24,851 bases of DNA from positions 1 to 24,851 of the forward strand of contig JASEIE010000014.1 in NCBI GenBank assembly GCA_030024065.1. Direction: 5' to 3'. Positions 7,258-15,191 of this stretch are shown here, in pieces. The notes under the pieces were generated by a model, which was not told the DNA's origin, ran no database searches, and saw nothing but the letters and a program-made list of their open reading frames with translations. A program made the position numbers and the translations under genes. Within the stretch, counting starts at the first letter, position 1. Each line of letters starts with the position of its first letter. This DNA comes from Thermodesulfobacteriota bacterium. Its GTDB lineage: Bacteria; Desulfobacterota; BSN033; UBA1163.

Positions 7258-7331
7258 TTGGAATATTGAAAAAATGGAATGGTGGAATGATGGGTTTTTT
7301 ACCCATTATTCCAATATTCCATCATTCCATT
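7258..7331. repeat. TGGAAT word repeat forming a hairpin, ftsA-ftsZ gap
   Basis: Words of the form TGGAAT(A/G)(A/T)TGG are arranged as an imperfect palindrome. The best stem is GGAATGATGGGT (7284-7295) with ACCCATTATTCC (7301-7312), 11 of 12 paired around a T5 loop. The repeat begins at the ftsA stop codon (7330-7332), and the ftsZ Shine-Dalgarno lies just beyond its other end. Confidence 0.75.
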
Positions 7332-8556
7332 AAAAGAATTCACTGATCCATTCCTTCATCCGGCGGTTGACTTTGCTGAAGATATTACCCCCGCCCACCT
7401 TAAACCGGCTCTGTGCCCTATTTCGACTTCCGTAAAGGACGAGACCCACTCCGGTGGCATACATCGGACTGTTCACCAGATCGACCAGGCCCCCGATTCC
7501 CACAGGCGTCCCCCTTCGAACAGGCAGATTAAAAATCTGCTCGGTTAACTCAGGCATGCCTTCCAGGATGGCGCTCCCGCCCGTGAGGATCACGCCGGAC
7601 GAAAGAAGATTTCCATAACCCATTCTCGTCACCTCATCACGAACCAGTGTGAGGATCTCTTCCACCCTGGGTTCAATGATTTCTCCGAGGGTCTGGCGTG
7701 AAAGGACACGGGGGTTCCTCCCCCCTACGCTCGGAACCTCGATCGTTTCATCCTTTCGAACAAGGGAGGTGAGCGCGCATCCGTAACGGATCTTGATCTT
7801 CTCCGCCTCCTCCGCAGGCGTGCGAAGGCCTATAGAGATATCGTTGGTGATATGGCTTCCTGCCACACAAAAGACGGCGGTATGCTTGATCGCACCGTTC
7901 GAAAAGATAACCAGATCTGTCGTCCCGCCCCCGATATCGATGATGGCTGCGCCCAGCTCCCTCTCTTCAGGAGTCAGCACGGCTTCGCTTGAGCCCAGTT
8001 GTTCCAGAACGATGTCATCCACATCAAGACCGGCCCGGTTGGCGCATTTGACGATGTTCTGCGCAGAGGTAATGGCGCCGGTGACAATGTGAACCCTTCC
8101 CTCCAATCTCACTCCCGACATTCCGACAGGGTCGTTGATCCCATCCTGATCGTCCACGATGTACTCCTGAGGAATGGTATGAATGACCTCCCGGTCCATC
8201 GGGATCGCCACAGCGCTCGCCGCATCGATCACCCGCTTCACATCGTTCTGAGAGATCTCCTTGTTCTTGATGGCGATCACCCCATGGCTGTTGATCCCTT
8301 TGATATGCCCCCCTGCGATACCGGCATAGACAGAGGTGATGTGGCAATCGGCCATCAGTTCGGCTTCTTCCACCGCTTTTTTAATGGATTGGACCGTGCT
8401 TTCAATATTGATGACCACACCCTTGCGCAATCCCTTTGAGGGAAAGGTCCCGAGACCAATGATATTGACCTGGCCATCTGCCACCTCTCCTACGACCGTA
8501 CAGATCTTTGTTGTCCCGATATCCAATCCGACGACCAGCGAATCCTTCTTACCCAT
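7330..8556 (-). CDS. ftsA: cell division protein FtsA
   Basis: An actin-fold ATPase that tethers FtsZ filaments to the inner membrane and signals to the periplasmic divisome. GLDIGTTK at 10-17 is the phosphate-1 motif and DIGGGTTD at 207-214 the phosphate-2 motif. The C terminus RRMKEWISEFF is the amphipathic membrane-targeting helix. At 408 aa it has normal length. I choose the ATG at 8556 rather than the TTG at 8562, because GGGGGTGA ends 6 nt before the ATG but would overlap the TTG. It follows ftsQ by 17 bp and precedes ftsZ by a 93-bp repeat-filled gap. Confidence 0.97.
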   Translation of the reverse strand: MGKKDSLVVGLDIGTTKICTVVGEVADGQVNIIGLGTFPSKGLRKGVVINIESTVQSIKKAVEEAELMADCHITSVYAGIAGGHIKGINSHGVIAIKNKEISQNDVKRVIDAASAVAIPMDREVIHTIPQEYIVDDQDGINDPVGMSGVRLEGRVHIVTGAITSAQNIVKCANRAGLDVDDIVLEQLGSSEAVLTPEERELGAAIIDIGGGTTDLVIFSNGAIKHTAVFCVAGSHITNDISIGLRTPAEEAEKIKIRYGCALTSLVRKDETIEVPSVGGRNPRVLSRQTLGEIIEPRVEEILTLVRDEVTRMGYGNLLSSGVILTGGSAILEGMPELTEQIFNLPVRRGTPVGIGGLVDLVNSPMYATGVGLVLYGSRNRAQSRFKVGGGNIFSKVNRRMKEWISEFF

Positions 8557-8573
8557 TTTCAATCACCCCCTTC

Positions 8574-9392
8574 CTAATTCCCCTTGCGGGGAATCTTCTT
8601 GACCACCATTCTCTTCAGGTCGCTGCAGTCGATCGATGTTGCCAACACTCCCCTCTTCTGAAGATCCGACCAGATGAGCGACAATCTTCTCAACTTCTCT
8701 CCAAAATGATCCCATCCTATTCTGACCTCCACTCCCTCGGTCTGTGTGAAACACTGAATCCCGAAGGTCTTTTCCATATGTATCTCCGAAATCCCATCCA
8801 GGGGAGGAACCTTTTCTTCTTGGGCGACCTTTAAAAATTCGAGGGCTTTCGTGATGAGATGTTTTCCCGTCACCGGATCCTTGTCAAAAGCCTGTCGGGT
8901 CAACCCGGTGAAAAAGGGGAAATTATACTCATCTCGGTCTCCCACCCGTGAAAAGATCACCCCTTTGGAATCGATATAATAAGGCTCTTCCATCTGAAGG
9001 ATGGCGATTGGCTTTCTCTCCTCGACTTGAATCAATATCTTGTCAGGAAAAACCTTCCTCACATTCACCTGCTCGACCCAGGGATGGGCCTCCACCCGTT
9101 TGGAAATCTCCTTCAGTGGAACCGTAAAGAGATTGGGCATCCCTTCGATCCCCGCCAGTGTAAGGACGGCCTTCTCCGGAATCTTTCGACAACCCTTCAC
9201 CTCAACCTCCTTCACCTGAAAGAAAGAGTCCTCCAGGAGATGGACATATAATCGATGGCTGATGAAGAGAAAAAAAATGAGAAAGAGGAGTCGAAAGGCC
9301 ATCCGGATTGCTCTTTTGAGAACCTCCTGAAATCTCTCTCCTCCTTTTTCCTCTCTCTTCTTCTCCGGTCGTAAAAATTTTTCCTCACCCAT
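8574..9392 (-). CDS. ftsQ: cell division protein FtsQ
   Basis: A bitopic inner-membrane scaffold protein of the FtsQLB complex. Residues 1-30 are a charged cytoplasmic tail, 32-48 the single transmembrane helix (AFRLLFLIFFLFISHRL), 57-126 the POTRA domain (VKEVEVKGCRKIPEKAVLTLAGI...PWVEQVNVRKVFPDKILIQVEERKP), and the rest the FtsQ beta domain (YYIDSKGVIF...FPFFTGL). At 272 aa it has normal length. The ATG at 9392 has no strong Shine-Dalgarno. The upstream gap to ddl holds a 16-bp perfect hairpin that includes the ddl stop codon. Confidence 0.95.
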   Translation of the reverse strand: MGEEKFLRPEKKREEKGGERFQEVLKRAIRMAFRLLFLIFFLFISHRLYVHLLEDSFFQVKEVEVKGCRKIPEKAVLTLAGIEGMPNLFTVPLKEISKRVEAHPWVEQVNVRKVFPDKILIQVEERKPIAILQMEEPYYIDSKGVIFSRVGDRDEYNFPFFTGLTRQAFDKDPVTGKHLITKALEFLKVAQEEKVPPLDGISEIHMEKTFGIQCFTQTEGVEVRIGWDHFGEKLRRLSLIWSDLQKRGVLATSIDCSDLKRMVVKKIPRKGN

Positions 9393-9404
9393 ATCCGTCT
9401 ATCG

Positions 9405-9470
9405 AAAGTAGAGAGTGGAGTGTGGTTTTAACCCTCCACTCTCCACTCTCTACTTTCCACTTTCCAACTT
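9405..9470. repeat. GTAGAGAGTGGAG hairpin spanning the ddl stop
   Basis: AAAGTAGAGAGTGGAG (9405-9420) pairs perfectly over 16 bp with 9441-9456 across a 20-nt loop. Further TTTCCACTTTCCAAC words continue to about 9468, inside the ddl coding sequence. The ddl stop codon (9450-9452) lies in the stem, and the last codons of ddl are repeat-derived. Confidence 0.85.
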
Positions 9471-10394
9471 TAGCGATGCCCCTAAAAGTATCCGTTCGAC
9501 CAATTCCCCGAAAGAAATGCCTACGAACTCAGCCGCTTTGGGCAGGAGACTCGTCTCGGTCATCCCCGGCATCGTGTTCACATCGATGACGAATGGATTT
9601 CCTTCCTCATCCGTCATCAGATCGACTCTTGCAAAACCCGAACAGCCAAAGACTTTAAAGACCCTCAGACTGATCTCTTGAGCATAGAGATACTTCTCCC
9701 TCGGAATCTGCGCAGGGATGATATATTGCGTCTCCCCTTTCGTATATTTGGAATGGTAATCATAGAACCCGCTCCTGGGAGCGATCTCGATGATGGGAAG
9801 AGGAATATCATTGAGGATGCCAACGGTGATCTCCTTTCCCTTCATGAATTCTTCTATCAAGATCTCTTCATCATATCTCCCCGCCTCCTTGATTGCCGGG
9901 AGAAGCTCTTCTTCTTTCTTGACAATGGAGATTCCGATCGTAGATCCTTCCCTTGCCGGTTTGACGACGAGCGGAATCGGAAGAGAAATTCGCCTTGGCG
10001 GATCTCTCTCAATCTCTTCCCGCCTAAGAAATTCGAAGGAAGGTGTCGGGATCTTCTCATAGGATAGGATCTTTTTGGCCGTGATCTTATGAAGGGCCAG
10101 GGCGCTCGCCAGGACACCCGACCCAGTATAGGGAATCCCCATGATCTCCAGCATCCCCTGGATCGTTCCATCCTCCCCGTACCTTCCATGAAGGGCATTA
10201 AAGGCTATTTCAATCTTTTCCTTCATCAACCTTTCGGCAACCTCATGACTCACATCGATGGGACAGGCCTTATATCCTTTCTCCACCAGGGCTTTAAGGA
10301 TGGCCTTCCCCGTCCTCAGAGAAATTTCCCTCTCCCGGGAGAGACCGCCCATCAGCACGCCGATCTTCTTCCTTTTGAGTGATGACTCTTTCAC
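9450..10394 (-). CDS. ddl: D-alanine--D-alanine ligase
   Basis: Joins two D-alanines using ATP, making the dipeptide that MurF attaches to the cell wall precursor; cytoplasmic, ATP-grasp fold. The N-terminal VLMGGLSREREISLRTG motif (13-29) binds substrate, KPAREGSTIGI lies in the ATP-binding region, and FARVDLMTDEEGNPFVIDVNTMPGMTETSLLPK carries the metal ligands (Asp, Asn). At 314 aa it has normal length. The GTG start overlaps the murB stop (GTGA). The last residues LESGK and the TAG stop are encoded by the GGAAAGTGGAAAGTAG words of the adjacent repeat, so the native C terminus has apparently been replaced; this is unlikely to affect the active site. Confidence 0.96.
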   Translation of the reverse strand: MKESSLKRKKIGVLMGGLSREREISLRTGKAILKALVEKGYKACPIDVSHEVAERLMKEKIEIAFNALHGRYGEDGTIQGMLEIMGIPYTGSGVLASALALHKITAKKILSYEKIPTPSFEFLRREEIERDPPRRISLPIPLVVKPAREGSTIGISIVKKEEELLPAIKEAGRYDEEILIEEFMKGKEITVGILNDIPLPIIEIAPRSGFYDYHSKYTKGETQYIIPAQIPREKYLYAQEISLRVFKVFGCSGFARVDLMTDEEGNPFVIDVNTMPGMTETSLLPKAAEFVGISFGELVERILLGASLKLESGK

Positions 10395-11293
10395 TCGCCC
10401 GCCACTCTTACCTCTCTCTCCAGGGAGATACCTTTCTCTTCATAGACCCTTTTCTCCACCCACTCCATCAGATTGAGGATCTCCTCGGCCGTTGCCTTTC
10501 CAAGATTGATAATAAAGTTGGAGTGGCGATCCGAAACCATTGCCTGCCCCATTCGGAATCCTTTCAGCCCTGCCTCCTCAATCCACTTCCCCGCAGGCCC
10601 TTCCTCCGGATTCTTGAAAATGGAGCCTGCGCTCGGATAATCGAGGGGCTGCGTTCTCTTCCTCATCTCGTAATAAGATGTCACCCGATCAAGGATCTCT
10701 TCTTTCCTTCCCTTCTTCAGATGAAAACGCCCCTTGAGAATGATCCATGAGGGAGACAGTGCCAGGTGTCGATAAGAAAATCGAAGCCTCGATCGAGGCC
10801 TCTCCACAATCTCTCCATCCTCTTTCATTAAAGTGACGGCGCTGACGACATCCTCCAACTCCGCGTTCCATGCGCCGGCATTCATTGCAAGCCCGCCTCC
10901 CACTGTTCCCGGGATGCCAAAGAAGGGCTCAAGCCCTGCGAGCCCCTTCTGAATCGAGAATTGGACCAGTTGCTGGAGGATACAGCCGGCTTCAGCCTCC
11001 ACCATCTCACCATTCATCTGAATCTTCTTCAATCCCTGGACCAGACTGATCACCCAGCCCCTGATTCCTCTGTCCTTGACGATGAGATTGGTTCCCTTTC
11101 CCAGAACAAACAAAGGAATCCTTTTCCTCCTCGCGTGGCGGATTACCTTTCTCAACTCATTCACACTCTTCGGAAAGAGAAGGCAATCCGCAGGGCCTCC
11201 CACCCTGATGGAGATGAACTGCTTTAAGGGCGCATCAAAGAGAACCCTTCCCGTGATCAAACCCTTCGCCTCTTTTTTGTAATCCCGCATCAT
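10391..11293 (-). CDS. murB: UDP-N-acetylenolpyruvoylglucosamine reductase MurB
   Basis: An FAD enzyme that reduces UDP-GlcNAc-enolpyruvate to UDP-MurNAc with NADPH, the second committed step of peptidoglycan synthesis. FISIRVGGPADCLLFP (26-41) and LGKGTNLIV (64-72) belong to the FAD-binding fold, as does GIPGTVGGGLAMNAGAW (126-142). Ser224 in SAGSIFKNP is the proton donor, and the Glu of the final LEREVR is the other catalytic acid. At 300 aa with YPSAGSIFKNP it fits the type II form. Two adjacent ATGs (11293, 11290) could start it. It overlaps ddl by 4 nt and lies 90 bp after murC, a gap filled by a TTCGGAG hairpin repeat. Confidence 0.96.
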   Translation of the reverse strand: MMRDYKKEAKGLITGRVLFDAPLKQFISIRVGGPADCLLFPKSVNELRKVIRHARRKRIPLFVLGKGTNLIVKDRGIRGWVISLVQGLKKIQMNGEMVEAEAGCILQQLVQFSIQKGLAGLEPFFGIPGTVGGGLAMNAGAWNAELEDVVSAVTLMKEDGEIVERPRSRLRFSYRHLALSPSWIILKGRFHLKKGRKEEILDRVTSYYEMRKRTQPLDYPSAGSIFKNPEEGPAGKWIEEAGLKGFRMGQAMVSDRHSNFIINLGKATAEEILNLMEWVEKRVYEEKGISLEREVRVAGE

Positions 11294-11308
11294 CTGCTTT
11301 GCATGATG

Positions 11309-11382
11309 AGTTCGGAGTAATCAGTTCGTAGTTCGGAGATTTCTTTTTTTACTCCGAACTCAAAACTCTGAACTCCGAACTG
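11309..11382. repeat. TTCGGAG word hairpin, murC-murB gap
   Basis: AGTTCGGAGT (11309-11318) pairs perfectly with 11351-11360, and CAGTTCGTAGTTCGGAG (11322-11338) pairs with 11366-11382 at 15 of 17 positions; these are alternative or competing stems around a T7 run. The repeat touches the murC stop at 11384-11386. The same word family fills the murD-ftsW gap. Confidence 0.8.
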
Positions 11383-11383
11383 T

Positions 11384-12754
11384 TTACAGCCGTTTCACCA
11401 ACTCCTCTGCCACCTGCCAGATATCCCCTGCGCCCAGAGTGATCACCATATCCCCGGGAACGATGACTCGGAGAAGATGATTAACAACCTCCTTTTTATC
11501 CGGGATATAGGTCACATCCTTATGACTATATTCCCGTATCCCCTCGGAAAGGGCTTTCGATCCCACTCCTTCTATCGGGTCCTCTCCCGCCGCATAGATA
11601 TCCGTCAGGACGAGGACATCGGCATCGTAAAAGGCGGTCAAAAAATCATGGAAGAGGGCCTGTGTGCGGGTGTAGCGATGGGGTTGAAAGACCGCAACGA
11701 CCCTTCTCTTCCATCCTGTTCTTGCCGCCTTCAATGTGGCCATGATCTCCACGGGATGGTGGCCATAATCATCCACAATAAGGATTTCTTTCTTCTCCCC
11801 TTTGATCTGAAATCGTCTCTGAATCCCGCTAAAGTCCCTCAAGGTCTCCTGAATGACCTGAAACGGGATATCGAGTTCAAAAGCGGTCGCCACAGTGGCC
11901 AGGGCATTATAGACATTATGAAGCCCCGGCATCCGGATCCGGAGCCTTCCGATCTCCTTGCGCTGATGGAAAACATCGAAGGTGGTAGAAAGCCCGTCGA
12001 ATTCGATCTCTTTCGCCTGAAAGTCAGCCTGAGTCGTCAATCCGTAGGTCGTGAACCGCTTCTTCAATTTTGGGATGAGACTCTGTATGTTGGGGTGATC
12101 GAGGCAGAGCACAGCCAATCCGAAAAAGGGAATCTTGTGCATAAAATCGAGAAAGGCCTCCTTGATTTCTTCGATTCCCCGATAATAATCGAGATGCTCC
12201 GGATCGATGTTCGTCACCACCGCAATGGTGGGCATCAGTTTAAGAAAGGAGCCGTCACTCTCATCCGCTTCGGTAACCAGAAACTCTCCCTGTCCTAACT
12301 TTGCATTGCTTCCGATGCTGTTGAGCCTCCCTCCGATCACAACCGTGGGATCGAGGCCGCCGGCGCCCAGGACAGTGGCGATCAGGGAGGTTGTCGTCGT
12401 CTTTCCATGGGTTCCTGCAATGGCGATTCCAACCTTCATCCGCATCAATTCCGCCAGCATTTCCGCCCTCGGGATGATAGGAATGAGCCTCTCCTCAGCC
12501 ACTTCGATCTCCGGATTGCCAGCACGGATCGCAGAAGAGACCACAACGACATCTGCCTCCTTCACATTCTCCTTTTGATGGCCATAATGGATCTCGCATC
12601 CCAGGGACTGAAGCCTCCGGGTCACCTCCGTCTCTTTGACATCGGATCCGCTGATCCGGTAACCCAGATTGAGCAGAACTTCGGCAATGCCGCTCATACC
12701 GATGCCACCGATCCCGACAAAATGGATGTTTTTAATTTTAATTTTTCGGTACAT
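11384..12754 (-). CDS. murC: UDP-N-acetylmuramate--L-alanine ligase MurC
   Basis: Adds L-alanine to UDP-MurNAc using ATP; the first of the four Mur ligases, cytoplasmic. [16 protein letters not shown] (12-27) is the N-terminal UDP-binding domain, [10 protein letters not shown] (113-122) the P-loop, [11 protein letters not shown] the ATP/metal segment, and [10 protein letters not shown] plus FQPHRYTRT the C-terminal domain signatures. At 456 aa it has normal length. The ATG at 12754 has only a weak Shine-Dalgarno. The gap to murG upstream is 183 bp, the longest in the cluster, and holds a MITE-like element. Confidence 0.97.
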   Translation of the reverse strand: MYRKIKIKNIHFVGIGGIGMSGIAEVLLNLGYRISGSDVKETEVTRRLQSLGCEIHYGHQKENVKEADVVVVSSAIRAGNPEIEVAEERLIPIIPRAEMLAELMRMKVGIAIAGTHGKTTTTSLIATVLGAGGLDPTVVIGGRLNSIGSNAKLGQGEFLVTEADESDGSFLKLMPTIAVVTNIDPEHLDYYRGIEEIKEAFLDFMHKIPFFGLAVLCLDHPNIQSLIPKLKKRFTTYGLTTQADFQAKEIEFDGLSTTFDVFHQRKEIGRLRIRMPGLHNVYNALATVATAFELDIPFQVIQETLRDFSGIQRRFQIKGEKKEILIVDDYGHHPVEIMATLKAARTGWKRRVVAVFQPHRYTRTQALFHDFLTAFYDADVLVLTDIYAAGEDPIEGVGSKALSEGIREYSHKDVTYIPDKKEVVNHLLRVIVPGDMVITLGAGDIWQVAEELVKRL

Positions 12755-12761
12755 AAATAGG

Positions 12762-12895
12762 TGATGGTCTCGTAAAAAGTCTGAAAAGACGATTTTCTGT
12801 CATTCCTGCGCAAGCAGGAATCCAGTCTTTTCATTTAGTAAGAATTCTCTGGATTCCCGTTTTCACGGGAATGACAACTTTTTACGACTTCATCA
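12762..12895. mobile_element. nested palindromic MITE-like element, murG-murC gap
   Basis: The outer arms 12763-12780 and 12877-12894 are inverted repeats matching at 15 of 18 bases around CGTAAAAAGT. Inside are two inverted copies of a 27-bp unit (12799-12825 and 12849-12875, 22 of 27 matching). Each unit is itself a hairpin with a 20-bp core ATTCC(T/C)-N8-(A/G)GGAAT (12802-12821 and 12853-12872). The second core fits the ATTCCC-N8-GGGAAT pattern known from Neisseria dRS3 repeats. No coding capacity and no obvious target duplication are seen. Confidence 0.75.
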
Positions 12896-12898
12896 TAA

Positions 12899-12937
12899 GT
12901 TTAAAGTTCATCGTTCATTGTTTATCGTTCATCGTCA
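12899..12937. repeat. TTCATCG short-word repeat after the murG stop
   Basis: Five imperfect copies of a 7-8-nt word (GTTCATCG, GTTCATTG, TTTATCG) directly abut the murG stop at 12938-12940. It is the same family as 4170-4216. Confidence 0.7.
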
Positions 12938-14020
12938 TCAACATGCTCTTCCCACCAAGACATAACAATGATCCACGATCTCTTCTGCTGCCCCCGGTCG
13001 CCCCACCTTCCGGATTGCCCCTTCCATTCTCTTTCTCTCTTCCGGATGGTGATAAAGGTGGAGAATGGTCTCTGAGAGCAATGGACCATTTAACTCCTCA
13101 TCCAGAATCATCTTCGCTGCGCCCCGATCCACCAATCTCCTCGCATTCATCCATTGGTGGTTATGGGCCGCATAGGGATAAGGGATGAGGATCGATGCCT
13201 TCCCGCAAACCGCCAATTCCGCAACAGTGCTTGCCCCTGCACGGCAGATCACCAGATCTGCCATCCGGTAGCATGATGCCATCTCGTCGATGAATGGCCT
13301 GACCTGGTTCTCAAATCCTTTTTCCTGATAGCCCTTTGAAACGAAATCGAAATCCTCTTTTCCTGTCTGATGGATAAATCTCAAAGATGATTTCAACCCC
13401 TGGAGCGACGTCAGGGCCCCCATCATCGCCAGATTGATCCGGTGAGCGCCTGCGCTTCCTCCAAAAATGAGAATCGTAAACCGATCCTCAATCTCTCGCG
13501 AAGGCACACAGGCGGCTATCTCCCTTCTGATCGGATTGCCGGTGACAATGGTCTTCTTTTCAGGGAAGTATCTCTTCGTCTCTTCGAAAGAGATGAAGAT
13601 CCGTTGACTGAACCACTTCAGGACCCGGTTGGTCATACCCGGGATCACATTCTGTTCATGGATGGCTCTATTCATCCTGAGAAAAAAGGCGGCCAAAAGC
13701 GCTGGCCCGGAAGCATACCCTCCGACACCCAGCACGAATTGGGGTTGATATTCCTTCAAGATGGCAGAGGCCTCGGAGATGGCCTTTGGAAGAGTCCAGA
13801 GGGCCTTCAATTTCCCTGTTAAGGATCTTCCTTTGATGGGCATGGCATGGATCATCCTGAGCGGAAATCTCCCTCCGGCCAGCACCCTCGCCTCAATCCC
13901 TTTCTCTGTCCCGATAAATAGAACTTCGTTTTCCATTTCCCTTTCAACAAAAGCTTCAGCAATCCCCATCCCGGGAAAGAGGTGGCCGCCTGTGCCGCCT
14001 CCGGCAATCACACATTTCAT
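12938..14020 (-). CDS. murG: UDP-GlcNAc transferase MurG (lipid II synthase)
   Basis: A GT28 glycosyltransferase on the inner face of the membrane that adds GlcNAc to lipid I, giving lipid II. GGGTGGH at 7-13 is the N-terminal lipid-I binding loop, VLGVGGYASGPALLAA the second glycine loop, and VICRAGASTVAEL with IPYPYAAHNHQWMNA the UDP-GlcNAc binding C-terminal domain. At 360 aa it has normal length. Its ATG overlaps the ftsW stop by 4 nt. Confidence 0.97.
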   Translation of the reverse strand: MKCVIAGGGTGGHLFPGMGIAEAFVEREMENEVLFIGTEKGIEARVLAGGRFPLRMIHAMPIKGRSLTGKLKALWTLPKAISEASAILKEYQPQFVLGVGGYASGPALLAAFFLRMNRAIHEQNVIPGMTNRVLKWFSQRIFISFEETKRYFPEKKTIVTGNPIRREIAACVPSREIEDRFTILIFGGSAGAHRINLAMMGALTSLQGLKSSLRFIHQTGKEDFDFVSKGYQEKGFENQVRPFIDEMASCYRMADLVICRAGASTVAELAVCGKASILIPYPYAAHNHQWMNARRLVDRGAAKMILDEELNGPLLSETILHLYHHPEERKRMEGAIRKVGRPGAAEEIVDHCYVLVGRAC

Positions 14021-15117
14021 CTTCGTTCCGCATGGGTTGAAAGGCGAAGAAGGATCCCCAACCCGATTAAATTGGCAATCAACGATGTCCCTCCATAACT
14101 GACAAAGGGAAGGGGCAACCCTTTGGTCGGCAGCAGTCCCAGGACCACTCCCATATTGATGACCGCCTGAAGAGAGATGATCAACGTGATCCCCAGCGCC
14201 AGATAGGCGCCAAACCGATCCTGGATGGAAAGCCCGATCAGAACTCCTCTCAACGTCAGAATGAAGAAGAGAAGGATCACCAGCATCGCACCCACCAGTC
14301 CCAGTTCTTCTCCGATGATGGAGAAGATAAAATCCGTGTGGGGAGCAGGAAGGAAGAAGAGTTTCTGCCTCCCTTCTCCCAGTCCCAGCCCGAAGAGGCC
14401 GCCTGAGCCAAAGGAGAGGAAGGACTGGATGATCTGAAAACTGGCTCCTGTGGAATTCTCCCAGGGCCGGATAAAACTCATCAGTCTTTTCAGACGATAT
14501 TCCGCATTCATCATCAGATAGTAGACCACCGGGGTGGCAAGCAAGAAAGCGCTGGCAATGTAGATCACCCTCGCACCGCTGATAAAAAGAAGGAGGAAGA
14601 CCATGACCGTCAGAAAGAGGGCAGCTCCGAAATCGGGTTCCTTTACCACCAGTCCGATGACAAGACCGGAGAGGAGGATCGTCGGAAGAAAGCTGAAGGA
14701 GAAGCTTCGAATCTTCCCCTCCTTCTTGGTCAGGAAGTAAGATAGAAAGATGATCAAACCGAGTTTGGCAAATTCCGAGGGCTGGAAGGAAAAACCGTTG
14801 ATCTTCAACCAGCGCATCGCCCCTCCCGCCCGATGGCCTATCCCCGGGATCAACACAGCAATCAATAAGAGAACGGAAAGGATGAAGATGGGGTAGGCAA
14901 ATCGTTTCAGCATTTCGTAAGGGAAGAACATCATCAGGATCATCAATACAAAACCGATTCCAGCATAAAGGGCCTGCCTCTTCAGAAAGTAGTAGGGATC
15001 TCCAAACCGGTCTCCGGCGATGATGGCGCTTGTGCTGTAGACCATGACAATCCCGATCCCCACCAGAGCAAGGGCCACAAACAAAAGAATGAAATCGAAC
15101 CTTCCTCTTGCTTTCAT
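14017..15117 (-). CDS. ftsW: septal peptidoglycan polymerase FtsW
   Basis: A SEDS-family glycosyltransferase that polymerises lipid II at the septum together with FtsI. About ten hydrophobic membrane segments are visible. Asp162 in KEPDFG is the likely catalytic Asp of SEDS enzymes. RWLKINGFSFQPSEFAKLG (102-120), PAPHTDFIFSIIGEELGL (257-274) and LPTKGLPLPFVSYGGTS (329-345) are family motifs. I use the ATG at 15117, giving 366 aa. A GTG at 15183 extends the frame by 22 residues, but these are read from the TTCGGAG repeat. The ATG has no clear Shine-Dalgarno. It overlaps murG by 4 nt. Confidence 0.95.
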   Translation of the reverse strand: MKARGRFDFILLFVALALVGIGIVMVYSTSAIIAGDRFGDPYYFLKRQALYAGIGFVLMILMMFFPYEMLKRFAYPIFILSVLLLIAVLIPGIGHRAGGAMRWLKINGFSFQPSEFAKLGLIIFLSYFLTKKEGKIRSFSFSFLPTILLSGLVIGLVVKEPDFGAALFLTVMVFLLLFISGARVIYIASAFLLATPVVYYLMMNAEYRLKRLMSFIRPWENSTGASFQIIQSFLSFGSGGLFGLGLGEGRQKLFFLPAPHTDFIFSIIGEELGLVGAMLVILLFFILTLRGVLIGLSIQDRFGAYLALGITLIISLQAVINMGVVLGLLPTKGLPLPFVSYGGTSLIANLIGLGILLRLSTHAERR

Positions 15118-15121
15118 ATCG

Positions 15122-15180
15122 TTAGTTCGGAGTTCGGAGTTGAGAGTTCGGAGTCTCTTTTTTTCATGCTCCGAACTAAG
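15122..15180. repeat. TTCGGAG word hairpin, murD-ftsW gap
   Basis: TTAGTTCGGAG (15122-15132) pairs perfectly with CTCCGAACTAA (15169-15179), enclosing further TTCGGAG copies and a T8 run. It is the same family and layout as 11309-11382. The murD stop is 12 nt away. Confidence 0.8.
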
Positions 15181-15191
15181 CACCCTGCCTG

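Noticed and set aside
11477..12298. 273-aa open frame on the plus strand
   Set aside because: Antisense to murC, with no domain or ribosome binding site; a shadow.
15115..15183. N-terminal extension of FtsW from a GTG start
   Set aside because: The added residues (LRTLNSELRT) are translated TTCGGAG repeat words, not FtsW sequence.
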